Shown: in pieces, positions 1 to 8,401 of the stretch | How positions within the stretch are numbered: the first letter of the stretch is position 1 | Layout of the letters: each line of letters opens with the position of its first letter | DNA from: Nostocaceae cyanobacterium | GTDB lineage: Bacteria > Cyanobacteriota > Cyanobacteriia > Cyanobacteriales > Nostocaceae | DNA: 38,358 nucleotides | Direction: 5' to 3' | Assembly: GCA_030065825.1 (NCBI GenBank) | Contig: JASJCY010000040.1 | Location: 1-38,358, forward strand | The notes under the pieces: generated by a model | Databases searched by the model: none | Told to the model about the DNA's origin: nothing | Seen by the model: only the letters and a program-made list of their open reading frames with translations | Made by a program: the position numbers and the translations under genes

Positions 1-1047
1 GCTGCTTATACTTTACTCCATTGGGGAGATGATGATTTTTTTCTGCATTTTCAACCAGGAAAGGTGGCATCAATGCGAAGTTTGTGGCTGCAATTGCAGT
101 CTATCAACCGCATTCAGTCCCCAATTATTAACCGGGCACGTCAGCAGTTAGCCAGGGAGTTCCCGGAAGCTGCTTTGATGAAAAGCGAACCGTCTAAAGC
201 GGACGGTTTACCTCCTCTTTGGGCTTGGTTGGCTGGTATTAAACGTGAGACAAAACGTAAAAATAGTTACTATGACCGGGTTTATGAAAAGTCAATCGCT
301 AACCAGTATGGGGTAACTATTAGCACTTTCACCAGGAAGTTATCAAACATGCTGTGTGATTTACGCTACTGGGAGATGGAAATCCAAGACGAAATCTTGG
401 ATATTTTGAGTTCCCAGCAATTCACTCCCTACCGTCAAACCATGACTCGGTTTGGTATTGGGGTTAGACCCCAAGCTTTACTAATTTCCCAAATTTACCC
501 AATTACCAGATTTGACTCGGTCGGTCGATTTAAACGACGGTTGGGGATGGCTAAGGATGAATTTAGCAGCGGGGACAAGGAATCTATGAATACTGGGTCT
601 GGTTCTAAATTGTGCCGCTGTCAGTTGTATTTGTGGATTTTGGATGCGATTGCACCTGCACATGCTAGACCCAAAAACGATATTGGGCAAAAGTTGGGGG
701 AGTTCTACGATTCCCGAAAAGCCCAATTTCAGGATAATCCAGAATTGTGGAAACAAAAGGCTGTTGCCAGACTTCAGCAACAGGCACTTGTGGAATTTAA
801 GCGATCGCTCACCCAAAATCTTATCCCTATGGTTACCAAGGAACTCCAACCACAACTGGAGGCAACTCTAAACCTTACACTGCAAACCATGCAGATGGGG
901 TTAACTTCTTCAATGGTTGCGGGTGATATTGCCCCTGGGGTTAAAGATAAGGAGGTGAAGAGAGGATTTGGTAATTTGGTTATTTCCCAAACTGCTGCTT
1001 ACGGTTGTAGGTTATTGTTTAAGGAATTGAAAAAGGTTGTAGTCTAA
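1..1047 (+). CDS. IS110-like transposase (C-terminal part, 5' end outside window)
   Basis: The frame is open from base 1, so the gene begins upstream; GTG at 64 is only an internal candidate start. About 348 residues are visible. The middle part (GIGVRPQALLISQI, then RFDSVGRFKRRLGM, then GSGSKLCRCQLYLWILDA) matches the layout of the helix-hairpin-helix Transposase_20 domain of IS110/IS116/IS902 enzymes. The helical LRSLWLQLQSINRIQSPIINR segment near the front fits the region that follows their DEDD catalytic domain, which would lie outside the window. A C-terminal tail of about 110 residues goes beyond the usual IS110 end. A hairpin terminator follows directly. IS110 enzymes cut and join DNA guided by a bridge RNA; whether this relative is active cannot be judged here. 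The assignment rests on motif resemblance only. Confidence 0.5.
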   Translation, partial: AAYTLLHWGDDDFFLHFQPGKVASMRSLWLQLQSINRIQSPIINRARQQLAREFPEAALMKSEPSKADGLPPLWAWLAGIKRETKRKNSYYDRVYEKSIANQYGVTISTFTRKLSNMLCDLRYWEMEIQDEILDILSSQQFTPYRQTMTRFGIGVRPQALLISQIYPITRFDSVGRFKRRLGMAKDEFSSGDKESMNTGSGSKLCRCQLYLWILDAIAPAHARPKNDIGQKLGEFYDSRKAQFQDNPELWKQKAVARLQQQALVEFKRSLTQNLIPMVTKELQPQLEATLNLTLQTMQMGLTSSMVAGDIAPGVKDKEVKRGFGNLVISQTAAYGCRLLFKELKKVVV

Positions 1048-1051
1048 TTGT

Positions 1052-1080
1052 TAACTCCCCCCGCAATGGGGGGTTATTTT
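1052..1080 (+). terminator. Rho-independent terminator of the IS110-like gene
   Basis: A CCCCCC/GGGGGG stem with a GCAAT loop, extended by AAC/GTT around a bulged T, is followed by TTATTTT. It starts five bases after the stop codon. Confidence 0.7.
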
Positions 1081-1092
1081 GATAACTACTGC

Positions 1093-2424
1093 CTAGCTAA
1101 AGTGAAAAGCATTATCCCAAACATAGTCAATCACAGCTTTAGCATCATCCAAGGGGAGAACATGACAAAATCCTTGATTGTCATAGGTAAGTAGAGGAAT
1201 TAGGGGTTTATTCTCTGCTGTATCACCATTGTGGATGACTTTACCACGAATATTTTCGAGATTCTTCAAAGGACCTTGAATATCAAAATCAATCATAGTA
1301 CCTAATTTATTTTCCATCCAATTTTCAATGCGAGAGTCTAATTGTTGAGGATTCAAGGGAGTTTTACTCGTAAGTAGATGGTAATAAACTAGAATTATTT
1401 CCTTACATTCCTCTTCTTCAGCCAAGTCAATTAACATTTGAAAGACGCTGGTATTATTGGCTAAATTTTTGAAGAATAGGGTATCGGTGACATCTTTTTG
1501 AAATTTTATTTTCTTATTTTTATAATTCGTATATTGTTTAAAAGCAAATCCACCCAAAGTCATTGCTAAAGATAATGTTGCAACCAAAACAGGCATGACA
1601 TCTCTGACTTGACCATTTTTTATATTTAATGATTCCATTAGGGGTTGGGCATTGAAAAAGAATAAAATTGCTGCGATTAGTAATAATAAATTTGGTAATG
1701 CTTTTAATAACAAAGGTATGGCTGCCCCAATAGCGGGAATTCCAAATAGTAACCTATCTTTCCAGGTCATACTAGTAGCAACATTTGGAAATAATAAATC
1801 AATATCAAGTTTAGGAATATTCTTATAAAAGTAGAGATACATTTTCCCAGGAGTAAATTTTAGATCCTCAATTTTGACATCCTGGGCACGAAAGTAAGCA
1901 GCATCTTTAAATTTAATTAGTAAAACAACTCTTTCTAAAATATCAATTGTTTTTTCTTCTTGCCAAAACCAGAGCTTTTTCACAAAAATTTTCTTATCAA
2001 TATCACCCCGGTAATAGCATAAAAACTGGTCAAAATCATTGAAATTAACATGAGTTTCCAAATCAATCAAAGATTTTGCTGCTAATGAACGTTCTACAAT
2101 TGATTTAGACAAGGGAATATAATTAGCTTTTTCCACAATGTGCCTAAACTCATCAATTACCTTTGATTGCATCTGTTCATATTGCTCAAAAGTGGGCTGA
2201 TTTAAGGCTTTAACATCTGGATTGGGGTTAAAAGCTATGTAGTTATCTTTGATGATTTCTAGGGTTTTATGAAAACGAAAATGATAATATGCCGAGAGAA
2301 TTTCGCAGAAACTTTGAAATTTTTCAGCCTCAGTTGCATCTAGCTGACCATCTTGCAAGCAAAGTTCGATAATATCAGTACGACGGAAGGGAATAAACGC
2401 TTCTCGGTTTTCGTAAACTGCCAT
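1093..2424 (-). CDS. DUF3754 (TMEM143-like) membrane protein
   Basis: 443 residues. The N-terminus has the DUF3754 signature: AFIPFRRTDIIELCL, then FCEILSAYYHFRFH, then LKdnY-like IKDNYIAFNPNPD. Two hydrophobic segments lie near residues 225-262 (PAIGAAIPLLLKALPNLLLL and following) and 275-295 (VMPVLVATLSLAMTLGGFAF), so the protein probably sits in a membrane with both large domains on one side. The family is found in cyanobacteria, plants and animals and has no established biochemical role. The gene stands alone, convergent with the transposase-like gene and 54 bp from the Uma2 gene behind it. ATG start at 2424. Family assignment is fairly sure; function is unknown. Confidence 0.75.
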   Translation of the reverse strand: MAVYENREAFIPFRRTDIIELCLQDGQLDATEAEKFQSFCEILSAYYHFRFHKTLEIIKDNYIAFNPNPDVKALNQPTFEQYEQMQSKVIDEFRHIVEKANYIPLSKSIVERSLAAKSLIDLETHVNFNDFDQFLCYYRGDIDKKIFVKKLWFWQEEKTIDILERVVLLIKFKDAAYFRAQDVKIEDLKFTPGKMYLYFYKNIPKLDIDLLFPNVATSMTWKDRLLFGIPAIGAAIPLLLKALPNLLLLIAAILFFFNAQPLMESLNIKNGQVRDVMPVLVATLSLAMTLGGFAFKQYTNYKNKKIKFQKDVTDTLFFKNLANNTSVFQMLIDLAEEEECKEIILVYYHLLTSKTPLNPQQLDSRIENWMENKLGTMIDFDIQGPLKNLENIRGKVIHNGDTAENKPLIPLLTYDNQGFCHVLPLDDAKAVIDYVWDNAFHFS

Positions 2425-2478
2425 GAGATGAGAACAATAGTAATCCGATTATATCAACCTACACCGGAGGAGAAAAAT

Positions 2479-3033
2479 TTATCTGCGTTTTAACCAAGCA
2501 AATACATCATCAACGGTAAGAGTTATACTTACACCTTCTAGCACTGGTAAAATATCTGCTCCAGATAATAAATCCGGCAAGCTGTTGGGTTGATAAACTA
2601 AAATTGAGCGCTCATTTGGGTCAACCAACCAACCTAACTTAGTACCATGTTTTATACAATGTAAAATATTGCCAGTAACCTTAGTTTGACTTTGGTCGGG
2701 AGAAAGAATTTCAATTACCCAAGGGGGTGCAAAATTAATCCCTGTACTGACAATATCACCATTTTCATCCAACGGTAGCTGATTTCTTGCCAGAATAACG
2801 ACATCGGGAACCACAGAACGATTACCAACAGTACAGCGCAATTCTGGAAAGGCTTCATATTCGCTATTTACACCATCAATTCCTGCAACTAAGCTTTTCT
2901 GTAGCAGGCTGTGTTTTCCTCCTCCCATCGGCTTTTGTAATGCTTTTCCGTTGATATATTCCCACGCTGGTGATTCCTCAATATATGTCAGTTGCAAGAA
3001 CTCTTCCAGAGTGGTTCTTAACACCGTCGTCAT
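2479..3033 (-). CDS. Uma2-family (DUF820) PD-(D/E)XK nuclease-like protein
   Basis: 184 residues from ATG at 3033; a TTG nine bases upstream is a possible alternative, but an AGGTGG lies better before the ATG. Uma2 proteins have a restriction-endonuclease-like fold and are hugely expanded in filamentous cyanobacteria; their biological role is not settled. Visible family marks are TLEEFLQL near the start, WEYINGKALQKPM, the PDVVI strand, EILSPDQSQTKV carrying the putative catalytic Glu, and GTKLGWLVDPNE. It resembles the copy at 5669-6241 (shared EYINGxxxQKPM and GKHSxLQ), so these two belong to one subfamily, unlike the third copy at 11146-11745. Confidence 0.8.
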   Translation of the reverse strand: MTTVLRTTLEEFLQLTYIEESPAWEYINGKALQKPMGGGKHSLLQKSLVAGIDGVNSEYEAFPELRCTVGNRSVVPDVVILARNQLPLDENGDIVSTGINFAPPWVIEILSPDQSQTKVTGNILHCIKHGTKLGWLVDPNERSILVYQPNSLPDLLSGADILPVLEGVSITLTVDDVFAWLKRR

Positions 3034-3061
3034 TTTGTGCAACCACCTTTTTTGATGAATA

Positions 3062-4576
3062 TTAATATCCTAAAAATAGCTTATATGCGGGATTCTGATT
3101 TTCATCCCAATACCGATAACCCAAAGTATCCAGAAATGCCTGCCACTCTTCCATTTCCTGAGGTGGAACCTGTATTCCTACCACAATTCGTCCGTAATCT
3201 GATCCATTGTTGCGGTAATGGAACATACTAATATTCCAGTTGGGACTCATGGAATCAACAAATTTCATTAATGCCCCTGGACGTTCGGGGAACTCAAAAC
3301 GGTACAATAACTCATTATGGGCTAGGGGAGAATGTCCCCCCACCATGTGCCGTAGGTGCATTTTTGTCAGTTCATCATCTGTTAAATCCAGGGTTTGAAA
3401 ACCACAATTTTCAAAGGTTTCCGCCATTTTTACCCTATCAGCACGATTGGCAATTTGCACTCCCACAAAAATATGTGCTTCTTTATCGTCAGCAATGCGA
3501 TAATTAAACTCCGTCAGATTACGTCTACCCATACATTCACAAAACTTACGCAGACTTCCTGGTGATTCCGGAATTGTAACTGCAAAGATGGCTTCTCGCT
3601 GTTCCCCTAACTCCGCACGTTCCGCTACAAACCGCAATCTGTCGAAATTCATATTCGCACCGCAGGCGATCGCCACTAAAGTCTGTCCCTCGATTTGTTC
3701 TCGTTCCACATATGCCTTTGCTCCCGCTATTGCTAAAGCCCCCGCAGGTTCCACAATAGAGCGAGTATCTTCAAATACATCTTTTATCGCTGCACAGGTG
3801 TCGTCGGTATTCACCAAAATAATGTCATCGACGTAATCTTGACACAATCGGAAAGTTTCTTCCCCAACTTCCCGCACTGCAACACCATCAGCAAACAAGC
3901 CTACCTGGGATAACCTTACTCTTTTCCCGGCTTTAAGGGATTGATGCATAGCATCCGCGTCTACGGGTTCCACACCAATAATTTTAATTTCTGGACGTAT
4001 CCTTTTTACATAGGCAGCCACCCCGGAAATTAAGCCCCCACCACCAATTGCCACAAAAATTGCATGGATAGGCTGTTGATATTGACGGAGAATTTCCATG
4101 CCGATTGTACCTTGTCCGGCAATTACATCGGGGTCATCGAAAGGATGAATAAATGTCAAGCCCTTTTCCGTTTCCAGTTGACGCGCATAGGCACAGGCTT
4201 CATCATAGGTATCCCCATGTAATACTACCTGACCTCCACGGGCTTTGACTGCGTCTACCTTTAGCTGGGGCGTAGTTACGGGCATAACGATAATAGCACG
4301 GGTTCCCAGGCGACGGGCACCGAGAGCCACTCCTTGGGCATGATTTCCAGCAGAGGCAGCAATGACACCTTGTGCTAACATATCTGGTGGTAGTTTTGCC
4401 ATCTTGTTATAAGCCCCACGCAGTTTAAAAGAAAACACCGATTGCATATCTTCACGTTTTAGCAGAAGCTTGTTATTTAGGCGTGTAGATAGATTGGGGG
4501 CATATTCTAGGGGTGTTTCTTGGGCAACATCGTATACGCGAGCAGTCAGAATTTGTACCAGATAATCGCAAAGCAT
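3062..4576 (-). CDS. ilvA: Biosynthetic threonine ammonia-lyase (threonine deaminase)
   Basis: 504 residues, the usual length of long-form IlvA. It deaminates L-threonine to 2-oxobutanoate, the first committed step of isoleucine synthesis, using PLP. The PLP lysine is K51 in SFKLRGAYNKM; the glycine-rich phosphate loop is AIGGGGLISG near residues 176-185. Two C-terminal ACT-like regulatory domains follow (from about 325 and 420: AVTIPESPGSLRKFCECM and RFEFPERPGALMKFVDSM), as in isoleucine-inhibited enzymes. Start at ATG 4576. The gene is monocistronic, with about 500 bp of AT-rich leader DNA before the first repeat element. Recognised with high confidence from the whole sequence. Confidence 0.95.
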   Translation of the reverse strand: MLCDYLVQILTARVYDVAQETPLEYAPNLSTRLNNKLLLKREDMQSVFSFKLRGAYNKMAKLPPDMLAQGVIAASAGNHAQGVALGARRLGTRAIIVMPVTTPQLKVDAVKARGGQVVLHGDTYDEACAYARQLETEKGLTFIHPFDDPDVIAGQGTIGMEILRQYQQPIHAIFVAIGGGGLISGVAAYVKRIRPEIKIIGVEPVDADAMHQSLKAGKRVRLSQVGLFADGVAVREVGEETFRLCQDYVDDIILVNTDDTCAAIKDVFEDTRSIVEPAGALAIAGAKAYVEREQIEGQTLVAIACGANMNFDRLRFVAERAELGEQREAIFAVTIPESPGSLRKFCECMGRRNLTEFNYRIADDKEAHIFVGVQIANRADRVKMAETFENCGFQTLDLTDDELTKMHLRHMVGGHSPLAHNELLYRFEFPERPGALMKFVDSMSPNWNISMFHYRNNGSDYGRIVVGIQVPPQEMEEWQAFLDTLGYRYWDENQNPAYKLFLGY

Positions 4577-5070
4577 GGGCTGTCTTCAGGTCTTTAGATG
4601 CCGGGTGAAGATTATTTTACGGCAATTTGTCACCTGTTAGAAAAATAGGGGTTGGAGGTTAGGTGTTAAGGGATAGAAAAAAACTGTACCGTTACACTGT
4701 AAGTGTCGTATGTTTACCAGATTATCTGTATTTTGTCAAATGCAGGTATTGATGAGGTGAGTTAGGGGGGTAAAAATTGGTCTTTCTTGATGTTATCAAA
4801 AGTTGACTTTTAGGTTAGTTGCTACGAAATAAATAGACTTGTAGCCATTTTGGGTGAGCAATGGTCAGGGATGTCCCAAAATCACTTTTTTTTACTATAG
4901 CATCAAACAACGGAATTACGTCAATAATTTTTTGAGAAAAATTCGATAAAAATTAGGCTAATATTTAAATGACAAAAGTAAACGACTAAAAATATAATCT
5001 ATACTTATGTTTAAGTGGTATCATCAAACATCAGCTAAGAATAGCAACAAAAACGGAAAAATTAGTTATT
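4577..5070. other. AT-rich intergenic region upstream of ilvA
   Basis: About 490 bp without a supported gene. It must hold the ilvA promoter near its left end (minus strand). No riboswitch, attenuator peptide or repeat element was recognised. Confidence 0.5.
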
Positions 5071-5237
5071 AGAGGATGTTTGAAAAGTATTGTTATTAAC
5101 ACAAAATCTCAGAAACCTAACCCCCCTTTCCCCCCTTCCCTACGAGGGAAGTGGGGTTTTAAAGCCTCTCTCCTTGTAGGAGAGAGGTTTACCTCCAGAG
5201 GTTCCGGGTATACTTGTTGACTTTCCAAACATCCTCT
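5071..5237. repeat. MITE-like element, family A, copy 1
   Basis: Bounded by AGAGGATGTTTGAAAAGT on the left and ACTTTCCAAACATCCTCT on the right, which are inverse complements at 17 of 18 positions. The interior holds palindromic tracts (AACCCCCCTTTCCCC and a CCTCTCTCC/GGAGAGAGG hairpin) and no ORF. A second copy lies at 6339-6475 with the same ends and the same TATTGTTATTAACA next to the left end. Confidence 0.8.
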
Positions 5238-5238
5238 T

Positions 5239-5379
5239 AGAGACCATTTATAAAGTAAATATTAAATGGGTGTAGTTAGAAACCGGGTTTGTTTGAGTGA
5301 AGTATCGAATTCCTATCGTACTTAGTCTCCCAGAAACCCGGTTTCTTAGGTCTTAAGGTTTACTTGATAAATAACCTCT
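5239..5379. repeat. MITE-like element, family B, copy 1
   Basis: Starts one base after family A copy 1. The left end AGAGACCATTTATAAAGTAA and the right end TTTACTTGATAAATAACCTC are imperfect inverse complements. Inside are GAAACCGGGTTTG and AGAAACCCGGTTTCT facing each other around a CGTACTTAG-containing spacer. Related right ends occur at 25973-25994 and 30578-30599. Confidence 0.7.
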
Positions 5380-5494
5380 TAAATAACCTCTTAATAGTTA
5401 CATCAAAAAATGAATACACAGATAAAAAAACAAGTTAGAGCATATTTCACATTCATGAAATGCAATCGGACAAGCAAGGATGCCTATCCCACAA

Positions 5495-5622
5495 TATAGC
5501 GCTTTTCAGTTGAGTCCAATACACTCCAAACCTCACCCCGGCTAAAGCCACCCCTCTCCTTAATAAGGAGAGGGGAAGGGGGTGAGGTTCATCTGTATTT
5601 TATCCAAGTGAAAACCGCTATA
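5495..5622. repeat. Palindromic element, TATAGCGGTTTTCA family (family C)
   Basis: Ends are TATAGCGCTTTTCA and TGAAAACCGCTATA. The interior is CCTCACCCCGGCTAAAGCC, then the self-complementary CTCTCCTTAATAAGGAGAG, then GGGGGTGAGG. The same layout is at 33277-33417; half copies are at 7399-7460 and 35435-35499. Confidence 0.75.
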
Positions 5623-5668
5623 GTTTCACAATTTATATTTTTACCTCATTTACTTGCAAAATATTTGT

Positions 5669-6241
5669 TTAGATATTACCGGGTTTTAGCCAGCCAAATA
5701 GTTCTCCCAAACTTAACTTCAAGTCTAGGATAAATTCTGGAGTCGGGAGTAAATCTTCTGGTTCTTGGAACAAAATTGGTTGTTTACCAGCAGGATAAGC
5801 AAGAACAGATTTTTCCTCTGGAACAATCAACCAACCCATTTGACAACCAGCGTTGAGACAATGGAGGATATTATTAGTTACTCTGGTAAAACTTTGTTCT
5901 GGAGATAGAATTTCAATCGTCCAATCTGGATGAGAAGGGAAAACATTTGCAATATCACCATCTTCATCCAAGGGAATGCGATTCCAGGTAAAAACAGCAA
6001 CATCCGGTATTATAGAACGTCCAGAAAAGGTACACCGCAGTTCTGGGAGAGCTAAAGCAATTTGCTGCTTTTCAGAAATGTCATTGATGACTGTAACTAA
6101 ACGACCTTGTAATTTGCTATGTTTTCCTTGAAGCATAGGTTTTTGGATGATTTGACCATTAATGTATTCGCTAGGTGGTTTGGTTTCTGGAAGTTGTAAG
6201 AATTCTTCCAAGGTTAGGGGTTTGCTGGGAACTTGCACCAT
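5669..6241 (-). CDS. Uma2-family (DUF820) PD-(D/E)XK nuclease-like protein
   Basis: 190 residues from ATG at 6241 (MVQVPSKPLTLEEFLQL), the usual start context for this subfamily; a TTG at 6262 would add seven residues. The marks are the same as in the 2479 copy: SEYINGQIIQKPM, GKHSKLQGRLV, LRCTFSGRSIIPDVAVF, WTIEILSPEQSFTRV with the putative catalytic Glu, and GCQMGWLIVPEEKS. Fold and family are well supported; substrate and role are not known. It is flanked by MITE-like elements on both sides (5071-5622 and 6339-6475), which marks this as an accessory region. Confidence 0.8.
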   Translation of the reverse strand: MVQVPSKPLTLEEFLQLPETKPPSEYINGQIIQKPMLQGKHSKLQGRLVTVINDISEKQQIALALPELRCTFSGRSIIPDVAVFTWNRIPLDEDGDIANVFPSHPDWTIEILSPEQSFTRVTNNILHCLNAGCQMGWLIVPEEKSVLAYPAGKQPILFQEPEDLLPTPEFILDLKLSLGELFGWLKPGNI

Positions 6242-6338
6242 AGTTGTAGTCTCTGAAGTCAATATATTTATTTTCTCAAATTTCTCCGCTATTTAACAAA
6301 AACAAGAACTTCGACTTCTTTAAGAAGTCGGGGTTCTA

Positions 6339-6475
6339 AGAGGTTGTTTGAAAAGTATTGTTATTAACATCAAAACCCTGGAAACCTAACCCCTCTCCCA
6401 TTGGGAGAGGGGTTAGGGGTGAGGGGTTTCCCAGAGAGGTTTTTAGTAAGCTTTTAGACTTTCCAAACATCCTCT
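6339..6475. repeat. MITE-like element, family A, copy 2
   Basis: Left end AGAGGTTGTTTGAAAAGT, right end ACTTTCCAAACATCCTCT, as in copy 1. The core is a perfect-looking hairpin, CCCCTCTCCC-ATT-GGGAGAGGGG. Together the copies sit on either side of the Uma2 gene. The right end is about 45 bp from the start of the peptidase gene, so it may affect that promoter. Confidence 0.8.
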
Positions 6476-6518
6476 AAGAAATCAGCTAGAATTACTATAA
6501 AATAATCCCATTTAATTC

Positions 6519-7343
6519 ATGCTACAAATAATTCTGATTTTGCTTCTTATAGCGGTGGTTGCAATTTGGATTTTAATCAGTCCGCTTTTAACTAAACAGC
6601 GAAGAAACCAGGTTAAAAAGCGTTCTTTTTCTCCACTTTGGAAAAGTATTGTTGAAAATAATCTTCCTATTTACACAAGTCTTTCATCCGAGGAACGGCG
6701 AAGATTACAAGGACATATACAAGTCTTTTTAGCCGAGAAACAATTTATTGGCTGTCAAGGATTACAAGTAACGGAAGAAATGAAGGTGATTGTTGCCGCT
6801 GTTGCTTGTTTATTACTACTAAATGAAAGAGATAAATACTTTCCCAAACTGCGCTCAATTTTAGTTTATCCTGGCGTTTATTTTGTGAAAGAAACCGTCG
6901 CTACTGGGTATTATGTTGTGGAAGAAAGACGCACAGCTAGATTAGGAGAATCCTGGAGTCGTGACCAAGTTGTGCTGTCTTGGGAACAGGTCGAACAAGA
7001 TACTAAAAATTGGCAAGATGGACATAATGTAGTGTTACATGAATTTGCTCATCAATTGGATCAAGAAGATGGACAAGCGGAAGGAGTTCCTATTTTAAAG
7101 AGTAAGTCAGATTATCAAATTTGGGCACAGGTAATGACAGCAGAATATCAACAATTTTGTGATGATGTTCACCGAGGAATAAAGACAGTAATAGATAGTT
7201 ATGGTGCGACAAATCCGGCAGAATTTTTTGCTGTCGCGACGGAGACATTTTTTGAAAAGCCACAGCAATTATTGAGGAAGCATCGGGATTTGTATGAGTT
7301 ATTGCGGGGATATTATCAAGTAAATCCTGAGGAATGGGGTTAG
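6519..7343 (+). CDS. M90-family zinc metallopeptidase (MtfA-like)
   Basis: 274 residues. An N-terminal hydrophobic segment (residues 2-22, LQIILILLLIAVVAIWILI) should anchor it to the membrane. The zinc site HEFAHQLD is at 174-181 (H174, E175, H178), with further family marks PGVYFV, GESWSRDQVVLSW and the C-terminal EFFAVATETFFEKPQQL. Enterobacterial MtfA (M90) is a cytosolic aminopeptidase that binds the glucose repressor Mlc; cyanobacterial relatives commonly carry the N-terminal helix, and their targets are unknown. ATG at 6519, soon after a MITE. Ends just before a palindromic repeat and is convergent with the XRE gene. Confidence 0.85.
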   Translation: MLQIILILLLIAVVAIWILISPLLTKQRRNQVKKRSFSPLWKSIVENNLPIYTSLSSEERRRLQGHIQVFLAEKQFIGCQGLQVTEEMKVIVAAVACLLLLNERDKYFPKLRSILVYPGVYFVKETVATGYYVVEERRTARLGESWSRDQVVLSWEQVEQDTKNWQDGHNVVLHEFAHQLDQEDGQAEGVPILKSKSDYQIWAQVMTAEYQQFCDDVHRGIKTVIDSYGATNPAEFFAVATETFFEKPQQLLRKHRDLYELLRGYYQVNPEEWG

Positions 7344-7398
7344 GGAGTAGAAATATAGAGGTTTTCGGTTCAATAGAATACAAAGGGAATCGTGAAAT

Positions 7399-7460
7399 TA
7401 GGACGGGCAAGGATGCCCATCCCACTCATCCTGTATTTTATCCAAGTGAAAACCGCTATA
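7399..7460. repeat. Half copy of family C element with GGGCATCC palindrome
   Basis: Contains GGACGGGCAAGGATGCCCATCC-type palindromic DNA followed by the right end TGAAAACCGCTATA. In inverse orientation it matches 35435-35499. It lies between the convergent 3' ends of the peptidase and XRE genes. Confidence 0.65.
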
Positions 7461-7462
7461 TT

Positions 7463-7792
7463 TTACAGATTTACGACTTTTGTTTGAGCATTTATTTGGG
7501 ATTTGGGTTTATCTTTTACTACAATTTCTACATCACAACCCAAAGCATTTAAAAAACGGAACAATCTTTCTGTTGAAAAACCAGCTAATTTACCTTTCAT
7601 TAAAGCAGAAATATTTGGTTGATCGATTCCCAAAAGTTCTGCTGCTTCAACCTGTGTCATATTTTGTTTAGTGATGATTTTGCTGATGCGACGTGCGAGT
7701 TCTGCTTTTACAACTAATTCATCAGAATTCGCTAAACCCAAATCAGCAAATACATTTCCGCTACTTTTTTGTACACTGATTGATTCAGTCAT
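7463..7792 (-). CDS. XRE-family helix-turn-helix protein (HigA/HTH_37-type antitoxin-like)
   Basis: 109 residues. The HTH runs from about 35 to 90: ARRISKIITKQNMTQVEAAE, LLGIDQPNISALMKGKL, then FSTERLFRFLNALGCDVEIV. This pattern (LG-QP-IS, then RL-FLNALG-DV-I) is typical of antitoxins paired with HigB/RelE-like toxins, which bind the operon promoter. The toxin gene would be expected just upstream (right of 7792 on this strand), but the next gene there is the unrelated HEPN protein, and no RelE-like ORF was found. So it is either an orphan or the last gene of the DUF262-HEPN group, 95 bp away. ATG at 7792. Confidence 0.75.
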   Translation of the reverse strand: MTESISVQKSSGNVFADLGLANSDELVVKAELARRISKIITKQNMTQVEAAELLGIDQPNISALMKGKLAGFSTERLFRFLNALGCDVEIVVKDKPKSQINAQTKVVNL

Positions 7793-7887
7793 TATTATCT
7801 TTATGTTGATAAATAATAATTTGATAAAAATTGTACATTTTTTGTTTTTTACTTCTAATAATTAGAAAAACAAATGATAAAACACTT

Positions 7888-8391
7888 TTATAATTTTAGC
7901 CGTTTGAGAGTTTTTTCGTAGTCTTTTAGAGCATTAAATATATCCAGACAATCTCTTTTGGTTACTGATGGAGCATTTAAAACTTGTGTACAATTTTTAA
8001 GATATGTATGTGCATGACTATTTCTAAGACGTTTTATACTATCTAATTTAGGCTTAAGAGTAGCGAGAGAGACTGGTTTAACATTTTTCTCAAGTTTTTC
8101 AAAATTTATTAAACCTATAATTTTTATCAGCAATTCTCGAAAATTGTTTTCGTAATCAAATGCAGAGTTTCTTTTAACTTCTTGTTCAATCTTTTTAATA
8201 TGTAGAGTCTTTTTTAGACATCTTTTTGCACATTTTAATATTATGTCATCCATTGATAATTCAATCCAACCACATAATTCGATTAGAGCAAGTTTAGAAT
8301 AATATTTTTGTAGATTAGGATTAGTAGTTTGGTTGTACAGGTGATCAAGATCATCAATAGTTTTAAGTATTTTACCTTTAGTTATTGCCAT
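7888..8391 (-). CDS. HEPN-domain protein (RiboL-PSP/MAE_28990-like), candidate RNase toxin
   Basis: 167 residues, almost entirely helical in composition. The key feature is RLRNSHAHTYLKN near the C-terminus: R123 and H128 make the R-X4-6-H motif (with the favoured polar residue after R) that is the active site of HEPN ribonucleases. The N-terminal part (YYSKLALIELCGWIELSMDDIILKC read in two pieces) fits the first HEPN helices of the RiboL-PSP/MAE_28990 type. It starts ten bases after the stop of the DUF262 gene on the same strand, so the two are probably co-transcribed, DUF262 first. HEPN proteins beside DUF262 or other ParB-like proteins are known from comparative genomics of defence genes. 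The RNase activity here is inferred, not shown. Confidence 0.65.
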   Translation of the reverse strand: MAITKGKILKTIDDLDHLYNQTTNPNLQKYYSKLALIELCGWIELSMDDIILKCAKRCLKKTLHIKKIEQEVKRNSAFDYENNFRELLIKIIGLINFEKLEKNVKPVSLATLKPKLDSIKRLRNSHAHTYLKNCTQVLNAPSVTKRDCLDIFNALKDYEKTLKRLKL

Positions 8392-8401
8392 TAAATATCA
8401 A

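Noticed and set aside
3037-3836. Plus-strand ORFs inside ilvA (and many similar shadows, e.g. in cysK, kinase and porin genes)
   Set aside because: Antisense to well-recognised genes, with no start signal and no recognisable family.
4577-5070. Leader peptide or T-box-like control upstream of ilvA
   Set aside because: No short Ile/Thr-rich ORF with hairpins was seen close to the start codon.
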